Assembly (NCBI GenBank): GCA_964453525.1
Contig: CAYVOV010000006.1
Span: 1-64,000, forward strand
DNA length: 64,000 nucleotides
From: CAYVOV01 sp964453525
GTDB lineage: Bacteria; Chloroflexota; Dehalococcoidia; Dehalococcoidales; UBA2162
Direction: 5' to 3'
The position numbers and the translations under genes are program-made. This document shows, one piece after another, positions 43,722-52,550 of the stretch; position 1 is the stretch's first letter, and every line of letters begins with the position of its first letter. Below the pieces are notes generated by a model that searched no databases, was not told the origin of the DNA, and worked only from the letters and a program-made list of their open reading frames with translations.

Positions 43722-44843
43722 CTAAGTTTTTAGCGGAAGTTCAACGGTAATATTCGTACCCTTGCCTGGCTGAGAGCTTACAATTAGAGTGCTGCCAATC
43801 AATTGAGCCCTTTCCTGCATCCCGGTTAATCCCAGCTTGCCAGCCCTGGCAAGGTCGCTGATTTTGCCCTGAAAATCGAATCCTTTACCGTTATCGGTAA
43901 TCGATATTTTCACCTTGTTTTCATCAAACTCGACTGATATTTCAGCTTTGGTCGCTGCCGAGTGCCTCCATACATTTCTCAAGGCTTCCTGGGCTATACG
44001 GAAAAGGGCAATTTCTTCCTCTTCGGAAAGGCGGCGCTCCTTCCCGGTAACGTTTACTTTTGTTTCTATACCTGAATAATCGGAAACGTTTGAAGCCAGC
44101 CACTCCAGAGCCGGGAGCAATCCAAGACTATCAAGTGCTGCCGGTCGCAGGTCCTGACTCAAGCGTCGGACTCCGCGAAGGATATCATCCGTTTGTTGCC
44201 AGAGGTCTTCCAACTGCTGACGCGTCTCCTCGTTCAGCTCTCCATTACTTGAGGCAAGGGAGTCAAGTTGCCTTGAAAGGACAACCAGAGCCTGGATGGT
44301 GTCATCGTGCAGTTCGTGAGAAATCCGCTTTCTTTCTTCTTCTTGAGCCCTTGTTGCCTGCTTTAAGTAGTAGCGAAGATTCTCCTGCATAGCCTTTAAT
44401 TCTTCGGTTGCTTTCTGCTGTTCCTTATGAGTTGCCTCTAGTTGAATACGATATTCTCTCTCTCTGCGAAGAGAATGAAAGCTGATGGCCAATACGTTGC
44501 CGATTATGAAGATGGTGCCGCTCTCAAAGAGAGCGTCTGTCTGGTGTTCTGAAATCAAGAAGGCACGTGGTAACATGCAGGAGAGAGCAATCAGTGAAGC
44601 AACAAATGCCCCTCTCCATCCAAAGATGAAACCGCACCAGATAACAGGAGCCAGGTAAAGGATTCTTTCAAAGGCATGACGGTCGAGCTCAAGCTGAGCT
44701 ATGAACCTGGCAATAATCCCCGGATATGACAGAGATTCGCCATAATGCAATAACGTAATGAGAATCAGTAATGCCAGAATGAACCACAAACCGGGCTTGC
44801 GGATAATAGTTATTAGCCAGCTTACTGATAGTCTGTTTGACAC
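43722..44843 (-). CDS. NarL-type sensor histidine kinase with four-helix membrane domain
   Basis: 373 residues. About 1-130 is a membrane domain (several hydrophobic helices; CGFIFGWRGAFVASLIALSC, MLPRAFLIS) shared with the PAS protein at 46658-47431. A coiled coil follows, then HisKA_3 with ISHELHDDTIQALVVLSRQ and HATPase (ALRNVWRHSAATKAEIS, DNGKGFDF, GLTGMQERAQLIGSTL). Autophosphorylates and signals to the regulator gene just upstream (33 bp), with which it forms an operon, gene order regulator then kinase. Confidence 0.92.
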   Translation of the reverse strand: MSNRLSVSWLITIIRKPGLWFILALLILITLLHYGESLSYPGIIARFIAQLELDRHAFERILYLAPVIWCGFIFGWRGAFVASLIALSCMLPRAFLISEHQTDALFESGTIFIIGNVLAISFHSLRREREYRIQLEATHKEQQKATEELKAMQENLRYYLKQATRAQEEERKRISHELHDDTIQALVVLSRQLDSLASSNGELNEETRQQLEDLWQQTDDILRGVRRLSQDLRPAALDSLGLLPALEWLASNVSDYSGIETKVNVTGKERRLSEEEEIALFRIAQEALRNVWRHSAATKAEISVEFDENKVKISITDNGKGFDFQGKISDLARAGKLGLTGMQERAQLIGSTLIVSSQPGKGTNITVELPLKT

Positions 44844-44875
44844 AACAAAATACCAAAAGTTAGCGATGCATCTTC

Positions 44876-45556
44876 TCAGGTAATATCATCAAGGTTAATC
44901 CATCCCTCTTTCAGGGCATGTACCACAGCTTCGGTACGGGAACTGACCTGCATCTTATTAAAAATGTGCCCCAGATGGGCTTGAACTGTGCGTAAACTCA
45001 AGCAAAGTTCGTCGGCAATATCCTGATTGCTCTGGCCTTTGGCTGCCAGCCTGAGAACATCCATCTCCCGGTCACTTAATACCTCTGGTAGTTTTTTTGC
45101 TCCATTTTTCCCTGGAGCAGGCACAAAACGGTTAAGCACCTTGCGGGCAATGGTCGGGTGAAGTACCGATTCCCCGGAATGAACTTGTCTTACGGCATTT
45201 ACCAGCTCATGGGCACGAACGCTTTTTAGCAGATAACCGGCGGCTCCGGCTTCAAGAAGCCCGAAAACAAACTGGTCATCATCATATGCGGAAAGTATCA
45301 GCACAGACACCCCGGGGTATAGTTCTTTTATTCGCCTGGTTGCCTCGATGCCATCAACAACAGGCATGGATATATCAATAATAGCTACGTCAGGATTCGA
45401 GCTGCCTGCTAATCTTATTGCTGCTTCTCCGTCGGCCGCCTCAGCTACCACTTCCATATCAGATTCCTGTACCAGAATCTTGCGGGTGCCCTCGCGAACA
45501 ACAGCATGGTCATCAGCAATTAAAATTCTTATCTTATTCAACTTAGCCGCCCCCAC
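44876..45556 (-). CDS. NarL/FixJ-family response regulator
   Basis: 226 residues. Receiver with IADDH and phosphoacceptor in VAIIDISMP (D61), Lys in LLKSVRAHELV; C-terminal LuxR helix-turn-helix (LSDREMDVLRLAAKGQSNQD, LSLRTVQAHLGHIFNKM). GTG start. The candidate operator at 45637-45652, 80 bp upstream, suggests autoregulation, and related sites occur upstream of both Hdr operons, so this is the likely regulator of the Hdr region. That link is inferred. Confidence 0.93.
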   Translation of the reverse strand: MGAAKLNKIRILIADDHAVVREGTRKILVQESDMEVVAEAADGEAAIRLAGSSNPDVAIIDISMPVVDGIEATRRIKELYPGVSVLILSAYDDDQFVFGLLEAGAAGYLLKSVRAHELVNAVRQVHSGESVLHPTIARKVLNRFVPAPGKNGAKKLPEVLSDREMDVLRLAAKGQSNQDIADELCLSLRTVQAHLGHIFNKMQVSSRTEAVVHALKEGWINLDDIT

Positions 45557-45636
45557 TAAAATCTCATTTATATATCATACATCTAATTAACATAAGCCTC
45601 AATAGTGAGAATTACTTAAATTAGAAACACGAGTGG

Positions 45637-45652
45637 TAAGTATTAATGCCTA
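45637..45652. promoter_or_regulatory. Candidate operator of the two-component operon
   Basis: taagtattaatgccta, 14 of 16 identical to the perfect palindrome at 52106-52121 and 13 of 16 to the site at 43433-43448. It lies 80 bp upstream of the response regulator. Confidence 0.5.
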
Positions 45653-45853
45653 TCTATCAGGACGGGAAATAAGCATCACGACGGAAGCCAGAGTTGTTTG
45701 TCCGATAGTATGCTGATATCACAGGTGAAGGAGGAGTGCAGATAGAGAATAAACCTGTATGGAGTAACCGGTTTGTCCCCGCCCTCGCCCCACTCATATA
45801 GATAGGGAGTTTAAATATGAAGACGGGAATAATACTTTCAGGATTTTTGTTAT

Positions 45854-46021
45854 ATGCAATGGTCAGTAGCTGAAACAATAATATCGATAATCGTGATAAT
45901 AGGAATCTTCGCTGCCATTATCAATGTGCTGGAAAAACGGTCAGCCAGGAAAAATGGGGTAAAAGAGCCAAATACTGAAAAACATCTTGCCGGTGAGTCA
46001 TCAGGAAAACGTCATAAATGA
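45854..46021 (+). CDS. Possible small membrane protein, 55 aa
   Basis: A frame MQWSVAETIISIIVIIGIFA, then AIINVLEKRSARKNG and a polar tail. One clear membrane helix at about 8-25 followed by basic residues is typical of small membrane proteins. It starts with MQW like the paralogue at 51664-51837 but lacks the IPxxLFP motif. The ribosome site is weak (cagga, spacing 11). Uncertain. Confidence 0.35.
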   Translation: MQWSVAETIISIIVIIGIFAAIINVLEKRSARKNGVKEPNTEKHLAGESSGKRHK

Positions 46022-46448
46022 AAAGTATTCGCCACAGTCCGCTGACTATCACATTACATGGCTAGCAGCCTACCGCAGCATTTATCGGCAAATATAAGAG
46101 TATGCCCCCAAATATATTAAAACAAACGGTTATAACACCCCAGCAGATATAAGTGAAATACGGGTTTAACCAGAAGTATTAGCCTATGCCCCCCTAACTG
46201 CTACACCCACCAGGACTATCCTACATTAATTCAGTCACTTTCATCATGCCACTCTTGCGTGGGCATATATCAGCGTATTCTCTTATTTCTTTTCTTAGAG
46301 ATAAGTATAAAAAGCAATTCTAGGTAGCATTAATTAGGCCTTTCTGGTATTGCGAAATAGGTATCTAGACGGAAGTTAAACCGTGAGGTAAATGGTAATC
46401 TGATAGTGGAGGTTGAAGAAGGGTTAAAAAAAGGAAAGGAGGAATAAA
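46022..46448. other. Intergenic stretch with operator-like sequences
   Basis: No gene. gaagtattagccta (46173-46186) is a shortened version of the taagtattaatgccta site. ataagtgaaatacgggt (46149-46165) is identical over 17 bp to 26927-26943, upstream of the sulfur-relay operon. The 3' end carries a ggaaaggagg ribosome site for the next gene. Confidence 0.4.
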
Positions 46449-46619
46449 ATGGAAGTACAATTGATTCTCGCTCTGGCACTGGCAATCCCCATAATTCTCT
46501 TTCCGGTTGTGTTCATCTGGGCTATTAACATCGGTGGCATATATGTTGCCATCAAGGAAGCCCGGGCAAAGCGAGCAGCGCGGGAAAAAGCTGAAGAGTT
46601 AGCCGTAAAGTATCAATGA
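46449..46619 (+). CDS. Small membrane protein, IPxxLFP family, paralogue 1
   Basis: 56 residues that fall below usual length cut-offs: a membrane helix MEVQLILALALAIPIILFPV and a conserved WAINIGGIYVAIKEARAKRA, then a charged tail. It shares the pattern IP[IV][IV]LFPxx(F/L)[IV]Wx(I/L)NI[GS]GI with two genes at 51422-51607 and 51664-51837. A perfect aaaggaggaataaa ribosome site. It precedes the PAS sensor gene by 38 bp, so both are probably one transcript. Function unknown; linkage to Hdr operons suggests a membrane docking or sensor partner. Confidence 0.8.
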   Translation: MEVQLILALALAIPIILFPVVFIWAINIGGIYVAIKEARAKRAAREKAEELAVKYQ

Positions 46620-46657
46620 AAGGAGACTACATTTAGAACCGGGGCAGGGAATTAAAT

Positions 46658-47431
46658 ATGAAATCACAGCAGGATAGTAAACCGGACAGTACAGGGCAAG
46701 GCAGGATGAACAATACAGGTAAAAATGCTGCGAGGTTGTTCATCCTGCCGCTGCTACTATTGTTTTGTATACTGTTTTATTACTTTGGAGAACTGGTTGA
46801 CTGGGCGTCATGGAACGCACTGCGCAATAGTTTCTTCTATAGTGTCCATGATATACACCGGCTGCTTTTTCTTATTCCAATAATATATGCCGGATATATC
46901 TACGGTACCAGGGCAACTATAATCGTGACAATTATTGCCCTGATGACCTTTTTACCCAGGGCTCTATTCATTTCACCGTATCCGGACCCTCTATTGAGAA
47001 TGATACTCTTCACGGTAATCTCAGGTACAATGGGATACCTCGTAGCAATGGTAAGGAGAGAAACTGAACGCCGAAGCCACCTTGAGGTAAGGTTGAGGAA
47101 CGAGAGAAACAAGTTAATGGATATACTGGAAAGGATGGAAGACGGCGTTATGATTATTGCTCCGGACTACCGGATAAGATTTATGAATTCAAGTATGACC
47201 AGAGATTTCGGGGCGAATACTGACTCATTCTGCTACAGGTTGCTTCACGGTAGAGACGAGCCATGTCAGGGAATATGCCGGTTACCTGCCGTTCTTGAAG
47301 GCAGTGTTGAGAGATGGAATTATGAATTCCCTGATGGCAGAACTTATGAAGTACACGCTTCATCTTATAAAGATTCGGACGGCGTTACCTGTCAACTTAC
47401 TTCGTTCAGAAATATTACACATCGTAGCTAG
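46658..47431 (+). CDS. Membrane PAS sensor without a kinase domain
   Basis: 257 residues. Residues about 25-135 form a helical membrane domain (LFILPLLLLFCILFYYFGEL; AGYIYGTRATIIVTIIALMT; FLPRALFIS) homologous to that of the NarL-type kinase at 43722-44843. A coiled coil and a PAS domain (about 152-255; LERMEDGVMIIAPDYRIRFM) follow, the latter with a Cys-rich loop CYRLLHGRDEPCQGIC suggestive of redox or metal sensing. There is no kinase, cyclase or other output. It may form hetero-oligomers with the nearby kinase. Confidence 0.8.
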   Translation: MKSQQDSKPDSTGQGRMNNTGKNAARLFILPLLLLFCILFYYFGELVDWASWNALRNSFFYSVHDIHRLLFLIPIIYAGYIYGTRATIIVTIIALMTFLPRALFISPYPDPLLRMILFTVISGTMGYLVAMVRRETERRSHLEVRLRNERNKLMDILERMEDGVMIIAPDYRIRFMNSSMTRDFGANTDSFCYRLLHGRDEPCQGICRLPAVLEGSVERWNYEFPDGRTYEVHASSYKDSDGVTCQLTSFRNITHRS

Positions 47432-47559
47432 ATTGGGATATACTGGACCTGTTCACTGTATTTTAATGCATGTTTCCAATATCATTTATGGTATACAGCG
47501 GTTTTGTTATATTATCTTACTGATAATTACACTGACCGGGTCTTTTAAGGAAAAAGCAT

Positions 47560-47775
47560 ATGGAGCCAGAAAGGCTATTGGCACTTATCCTGTTTGGTCT
47601 GCTCCACTGGGTGCTGGTGGTATTATTGCTACAGGACTTATTTGGCAGAGAAAAGGTACGCGGCGGACATAAGGCTCCCTGGGCTATAGCTATAATCATG
47701 ATAATCTATATTGGCTCTATATTGTATATAATATGCCACCCTAGTACCTTCTATGAGGGCGATAAGAAAGAATAA
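47560..47775 (+). CDS. Small two-helix membrane protein, PLDc_N-like
   Basis: 71 residues. Two membrane helices (about 5-26, 41-60) separated by a basic loop GREKVRGGHKAPWAI. The pattern resembles the PLDc_N domain (phospholipase D nuclease N-terminal, as in cardiolipin synthase leaders). It has an aaggaaaaagcat site and converges with Sec-hdrA 55 bp away. Role unknown. Confidence 0.65.
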   Translation: MEPERLLALILFGLLHWVLVVLLLQDLFGREKVRGGHKAPWAIAIIMIIYIGSILYIICHPSTFYEGDKKE

Positions 47776-47830
47776 TATTCACTTTTGGTACAGCCTTGAC
47801 TACGTTCAGTCAAAGCTTCAAATTCAAATA

Positions 47831-49792
47831 TCACACCAGCACTCCTTCCAGCTGTGCTAAAATTTGCTCGGTGGTGAAGTGCCTGCTGACGATAGCCGCA
47901 CTCGGGCAGGCTGCAGCGCAGGTCCCGCAGCCTTTGCACAGTGCCTCATTAATCACAGCCAGTTTCTTTTCATCATCAAAAGAGATTGCATTATAAGGGC
48001 AGAGTGCAAGACAGGTCTTGCATCCGGAACAATGCTCTTCATCAATTACTGCTGTAGCCGATTCAATCTCTACACTGCCCTTGCTAATCATTGCCAGCAC
48101 CCGGGTGGCGGCGGCGGATGCCTGAGCCACCGTATCGGGAATATCCTTTGGTCCCTGGCAACAGCCGGCAATAAAGACGCCATCGGTCGTCGTGGCTACC
48201 GGGTCAAGCTTGGGGTGCTTTTCTAAAAAGAAACCGTCTTTACTTCTACTGATAGAGAATATCTTGGCTACCTCACCGGCGTCAGCCTGCGGCTCTAAAG
48301 CAGTACTCAGCACCACCATATCTACCGGAATACGCTGCTTCCGGCGTACCAGAGTATCCTCGGCGATTACGATTAATTTACCTTCTTCATAAGGCGACTC
48401 GGCAATATTGGTAATCTCACCGGCGCGTCCTCGAACAAAGTTAACGCCCTCTTCCTGAAGTCGCTCGTAGAATTCCTCATAGCCTTTACCGAAACACCGC
48501 ATGTCGATATAGAACTGGTAAATCTCGGCATTCGGTATTTTCTCTCTTATCAGGTGAGAGAATTTCAGGGAGTACATGCAGCAGACCCGTGAGCAGTACT
48601 CGTGATGGTTCTTATCACGGCTGCCGATGCAGTGAAGAATTGCAACACTCTGCGGCTCCGTGCCATCCTTCAGCAGTATCATTCCTTCTGTCGGTCCGGA
48701 GGCATGACTCAGCCTCTCGAACTCGATTCCGGTGAAAACATTGTCATAGACGCCGTAGCCATACTGTGTCATTACTGAAGGGTCAAATGAATCGAATCCG
48801 GTGGTAACTATGATGCAACCGACGTCCACTTCTTCTATTATCTCTTTTTGCTCATAGTCAATTGCTTTGGCTTCGCAGAATTTCTCGCAGGCACGGCATT
48901 TACCATTAAGGAAATATGTACAGTGTTCCCGGTCGATAACCGGTACGTTCGGTACCGCCTGCGGAAACGGAGTGTAGATTACTTTTCTTTTTCCAAGACC
49001 GGCATCGAACTCATTGTCCGCCTTCATCGGGCATTTTTCCTGGCAGGTACCGCAGCCGGTACATTTACTTTCATCCACATAGCGTGGCTTCCTACGTATC
49101 CTGACCTTGAAGTTACCCACATAGCCCGATACGTCTATAACTTCACTGTAAGTCATAAGCTTGATTTTTTCGTGTGACCTCACCGAGGCCATCTTCGGCG
49201 TCAGTATTCAGGCTGAACAGTCCAGAGTAGGGAAGGTCTTATCCAGCCGGGCCATATTTCCGCCGATTGACGGTTGTCGTTCCACGAGGCAGACTTCATT
49301 ACCGGAATCGGCAATCTCCAGCGCAGCCTGCATACCGGCGATGCCGGCGCCAACCACCAGGGTACATGGATTGACCGGGGCCTCCTTGGTTTCCAGCGGC
49401 TGGTGATAGACAACCCGTCTTACCGCGGCATTTACTATCGCTTTGGCTTTTTCAGTCGCCACCTCTCTGTCTTCGATTACCCAGGAACACTGCTCCCGGA
49501 TATTTGCCACCTCTAAGAGGTAAGGATTCAGGCCGGCACTGGCTAAAAGTTTTTTGAAAGTCGACTCATGCAGTTGAGGTGAACATGAGGCTACCACAAC
49601 GCGGTCAAGTCCCAGCTTTGCAATATCATCTTTTATCATATCCTGCCCGGGGTCTGAGCAAACAAATTTGTAGTGGCGGGAGATGGCTACTGATGGCAGG
49701 CTTCCTGCAAACTCGGCTACCTGTTCGACATCAACGCTTTTGGCGATGTTAGCTCCGCAGTGACAAACATATACTCCGATTCTATGCTCCAT
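47831..49792 (-). CDS. hdrA: HdrA selenoprotein (UGA-encoded selenocysteine)
   Basis: Read as one 653-residue protein with Sec at 195. The upstream frame ends ...TFPTLDCSA at a TGA (49210-49208) and resumes in the same frame as ILTPKMASVRSHEK; HdrA proteins read DCSACILTPKM, so the UGA sits at the conserved Cys. In Methanococcus and some sulfate reducers HdrA is known to have Sec. A bacterial-type SECIS follows at 49175-49191. Other features: GVYVCHCGANIAKSVDVEQV N-domain, FAD motif GAGIAGMQAAL (about 148), CTGCGTCQEKCPMK, CCMYSLKFSH, and C-terminal CSGCKTCLALCPYN and CKGCGTCAAACPSA. Last gene of hdrC-hdrB-hdrA. Confidence 0.88.
49175..49210 (-). promoter_or_regulatory. UGA selenocysteine codon and bacterial SECIS hairpin
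   Basis: UGA at 49210-49208. After it, UGGCCU (49191-49186) pairs with AGGUCA (49180-49175) around a five-base loop CGGUG. The loop starts 22 nt past the UGA, inside the usual 16-37 nt range, has G at its second position and contains GGU, like the loop of E. coli fdhF. A second overlapping fold is CGCCGA/UCGGUG. Confidence 0.75.
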
Positions 49793-49801
49793 TTTTCACT
49801 C

Positions 49802-50674
49802 CTATAGATAGTTGGCTAAAATCTCACCCACCGGGACGATGCAGGTTTTTAACTTCAAATCCTTCTCATCAAGACCAAAGGCTACCCCCATTAGCTGGGT
49901 GAAGAACATTACCGGCAGGTTGTAGTTTTTCTTGAATTTTTTACTGGCCAGCCTCTGGTAGACATCCAGATTTGTCTGGCATAGAGGGCAGGGAGTAATA
50001 AGGCATTCTGCTCCGTTATTCAGAGCGGAATCCAGAATCTTACCAACGAGGTCCAGTGCCAGTTCCTCTTCGGAAATAATCAGTGACCCTCCACAGCAGC
50101 TGGCTTTCATTGGAAAAGGGACTGGCTCTCCACCCAGAACCGCTATTAATTTTTCCATGGACTCGGGCGATTCAGGGTGGTCAAAACCAAGCCTGGGGCG
50201 GATTGCCTGACAGCCGTAGTAGGCAGCTACCTTCAATCCTTCCAGATTTTTCTTTACCTTACTGGCAATGGAATCATAGCCAGCATCGTTGATGAAAACA
50301 TCGAGTAGATGCCTTACTTTTAGGGTGCCGTGGTATTCCAGACCGCCGGCAGCCAGAGCATCGTCAACGCTTGCTTTTAGTTGAGGATACTGTTTCAGGT
50401 AGGAGTTAGTCCGATTCAGAATGACATAGCAGGAACTGCAGGGCGTCACCATATCCAGCCCCGTCTTTTCTGCCAGCGCCAGATTGCGGGCCGATAGGCA
50501 GAAAGAGGCAAGCTCTTCGAACGAACTATACGGTGTTGAGCCGCAGCAATTCCAGTCTTCTATCTCTACAAGCTCAATGTCGAGGACTTTACCGACTGCT
50601 TGTGCTGACAGACCATAGGCATATGCTCCGCCGTCAGAGGCAGAACAGCCCGGAAAATATGCATAGTATTTCAA
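49802..50674 (-). CDS. hdrB: Heterodisulfide reductase subunit B (HdrB)
   Basis: 290 residues with two CCG domains: YFPGCSASDGGAYAYG, IEDWNCCGSTPYSSF, then VAAYYGCQAIRP, KASCCGGSLIIS, and TPCPLCQTNLDVYQR. In methanogen HdrB these cysteines bind the two non-cubane [4Fe-4S] clusters that cleave the heterodisulfide; the true substrate in this bacterium is unknown. Start overlaps the end of hdrC by 4 bp and hdrA begins 9 bp after the stop, so all three are translationally linked. Confidence 0.93.
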   Translation of the reverse strand: MKYYAYFPGCSASDGGAYAYGLSAQAVGKVLDIELVEIEDWNCCGSTPYSSFEELASFCLSARNLALAEKTGLDMVTPCSSCYVILNRTNSYLKQYPQLKASVDDALAAGGLEYHGTLKVRHLLDVFINDAGYDSIASKVKKNLEGLKVAAYYGCQAIRPRLGFDHPESPESMEKLIAVLGGEPVPFPMKASCCGGSLIISEEELALDLVGKILDSALNNGAECLITPCPLCQTNLDVYQRLASKKFKKNYNLPVMFFTQLMGVAFGLDEKDLKLKTCIVPVGEILANYL

Positions 50675-51240
50675 CTGACACCTCCCAGAGATTCGGCTTT
50701 ATCAAGAATCGCCCGTAGTTGTCGGGTTCCTTCTGGAGTCAGTCTTCTTGCCCTAACTTTCAGGCGACCATGCTTGCGCAGGCTCAGAGCAATTGGAATC
50801 ATCCTGATGGCACGTAGTGGATTGGTTAGCGTATAAAACCAGGTCATAAATCCCATTTCCGGGAGACTTCCCAGGCTATAGACAAAGGCATTGAAACTGC
50901 TGTACATTGCAGGAGTCAACGTTCGTCCGTGACTCAGACCTTCCCGAACTGCCTGGCTTTCCAGGGCATGCATGAGGTCAGTTTGTTTAATTCCTCTTGG
51001 ACAGCGGACGGTACAGAGATAGCAGGACAGGCAATACCACATAGCATTACTTGAAAGGACTTCCTTTTTCATTCCCGCCCTCACCATGGCAATAAGCTCA
51101 GAAGGGGTATGCTCCATTCTATCGGCATTCGGGCAGGACGCCGTGCAGGTACCGCATTGAATACAGAGGCAAATACCTTCACCGCCCGGAATATTTCTGA
51201 TCTCATCCACGAAGCTATTTCTTTGTGTCTTGCTTACCAT
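50671..51240 (-). CDS. hdrC: Heterodisulfide reductase subunit C (HdrC)
   Basis: 189 residues with two [4Fe-4S] motifs, CIQCGTCTASCPN (about 25) and CLSCYLCTVRCPR (about 69), linking HdrA to HdrB. The C-terminal half lacks further clusters and has TWFYTLTNPLRAIRMIPIAL, a weakly hydrophobic helix typical of HdrC. First gene of the right Hdr operon; ribosome site gaaggaggtgca. Confidence 0.93.
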   Translation of the reverse strand: MVSKTQRNSFVDEIRNIPGGEGICLCIQCGTCTASCPNADRMEHTPSELIAMVRAGMKKEVLSSNAMWYCLSCYLCTVRCPRGIKQTDLMHALESQAVREGLSHGRTLTPAMYSSFNAFVYSLGSLPEMGFMTWFYTLTNPLRAIRMIPIALSLRKHGRLKVRARRLTPEGTRQLRAILDKAESLGGVS

Positions 51241-51421
51241 TGCACCTCCTTCCTGCTATACCGCATAGATTAATATTTCCCAGTCTGTAATATTTTCAGC
51301 CTTAATTTTCTGCTAAATTGTCCGATATTGTTTCTTGTAAAAAAAGAGACGAAAGACTCCTTCCATCTCCGCAAGATTTACCTTTAAATAAATTTTTCTT
51401 CGTCTCATTCTAAACATTTCT

Positions 51422-51607
51422 TTACTTGAGAACTTGTTGTTCAGCCAGTAAGGCTTCTTTTACCCTCTTCCTCTGGGTAATCCGCCTCCTTTGTGTTTCA
51501 CGGATAACAGTGTAGATGCCGCTGATGTTGATGTACCAGATTAAAGCTACCGGAAAAAGTACTATTGGTATTACCAAAATCAGAAGTAGGATTGTCCACC
51601 ATTCCAT
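51422..51607 (-). CDS. Small membrane protein, IPxxLFP family, paralogue 3
   Basis: 61 residues, MEWWTILLLILVIPIVLFPV then ALIWYINISGIYTVIRETQR and a long basic tail. Homologous to the 46449 and 51664 proteins in the helix and the W-x-x-N-I-x-G-I motif. Ribosome site acaaggaggtgcaat. It lies between paralogue 2 and hdrC (51240), all minus strand, so the two small proteins probably head the hdrCBA transcript. Confidence 0.82.
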   Translation of the reverse strand: MEWWTILLLILVIPIVLFPVALIWYINISGIYTVIRETQRRRITQRKRVKEALLAEQQVLK

Positions 51608-51663
51608 ATTGCACCTCCTTGTGTCTGCTCTCTCCAGTTATTTTTAAGTCGCCGTATATACTG

Positions 51664-51837
51664 TTAGCTCTTCACGTTGGCTATTTCCTCTGCCTGCTTG
51701 GCTTGAGCAGTTCGCTTTGCCCTCGCTTCCTTCACGGCAGCACAGATACCTCCGATATTCAGGTACCACACAAATGCTGCCGGGAAAAGGATTACCGGTA
51801 TCGCCACTACCAGAGCTGTTATTAATTCCCACTGCAT
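51664..51837 (-). CDS. Small membrane protein, IPxxLFP family, paralogue 2
   Basis: 57 residues from ATG 51837 (aaagggggagaaaa before it; a longer frame to 51873 includes this site). MQWELITALVVAIPVILFPA then AFVWYLNIGGICAAVKEARA. Very close to the 46449 protein, including the NIGGI and KEARAKR segments. No enzyme motifs. Probably the first gene of the right Hdr operon, with the palindrome 52106-52121 upstream. Confidence 0.82.
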   Translation of the reverse strand: MQWELITALVVAIPVILFPAAFVWYLNIGGICAAVKEARAKRTAQAKQAEEIANVKS

Positions 51838-52550
51838 TTTTCTCCCCCTTTCGGCTTGCTCTTTTTTCAGCAATACTGTATACCTGATTCCATCAGGTGT
51901 TTATAACCGCTAACTGTTTTCGAACCTTTTCTGTCTTATTAATCAATGGAGGTAAGAGAGGATTTTGGTGAGCTAAGCCGAAGCCCTTTTTTTTAAAATA
52001 TTTCCATTCCTGTATTTATTTTGTCTCTTACCTCCAATGTCAGATTACTACACCTGATATTGAATTGACTTCCGCCATAAAACCTATTTGTCGTTCCAAT
52101 CTCTATAGGTATTAATACCTAAATATTCACGATTAACGTGAGCTAGTAGCGTTATTAATTCAATTTGAACTTGATAGCTATGTTTACAGACAATAATAGA
52201 ACCCTGATAGAATTGGTGAAGATTCAAAGAAATATTTATTGACTTATAACCTGGCAGATATCTATTTTGAATCCTGCCACTGGCTTAAGAGGATGGTTAA
52301 GCCAGACACGAGTAACGACACTGTTTACAGAACCGGAAGGGTATTGAGCAAGACTTGATTCATGCTACGAAGATTTAACAGCTTTCCATATACTGGTTGT
52401 TAGAGAGAAAAATTTCATAAACAGTCCATCAATTAGTGTAATCAGGTAACAATTCGATGTTTTGTGCAGTTGAATCATGGAGAAGAAATTACTGTGGTAT
52501 TTATAGTTCACATGGTAGTTTTATCGTTGCAGTATCCAAGTTTTTAATAT
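51838..52550. other. Gene-free stretch upstream of the right Hdr operon
   Basis: About 700 bp, A/T-rich, without an open frame that I can support. It holds the palindromic operator candidate at 52106-52121. I see no other repeats or remnants. Confidence 0.5.
52106..52121. promoter_or_regulatory. Perfect 16-bp palindrome, candidate operator of the right Hdr operon
   Basis: taggtattaataccta equals its own reverse complement. It lies 269 bp upstream of the first small membrane protein gene. The flanked form ATAGGTA-TTAA-TACCTAA resembles paired NarL-family heptamers (AKRRGTA / TACYYMT), though with a 4-bp rather than a 2-bp gap. Confidence 0.55.

Noticed and set aside
49192..49210. Reading the HdrA break as a frameshift or nonsense pseudogene
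   Set aside because: Both halves are in the same frame, the only interruption is UGA at the Cys position, the SECIS-like hairpin fits, and both halves keep all cluster motifs.
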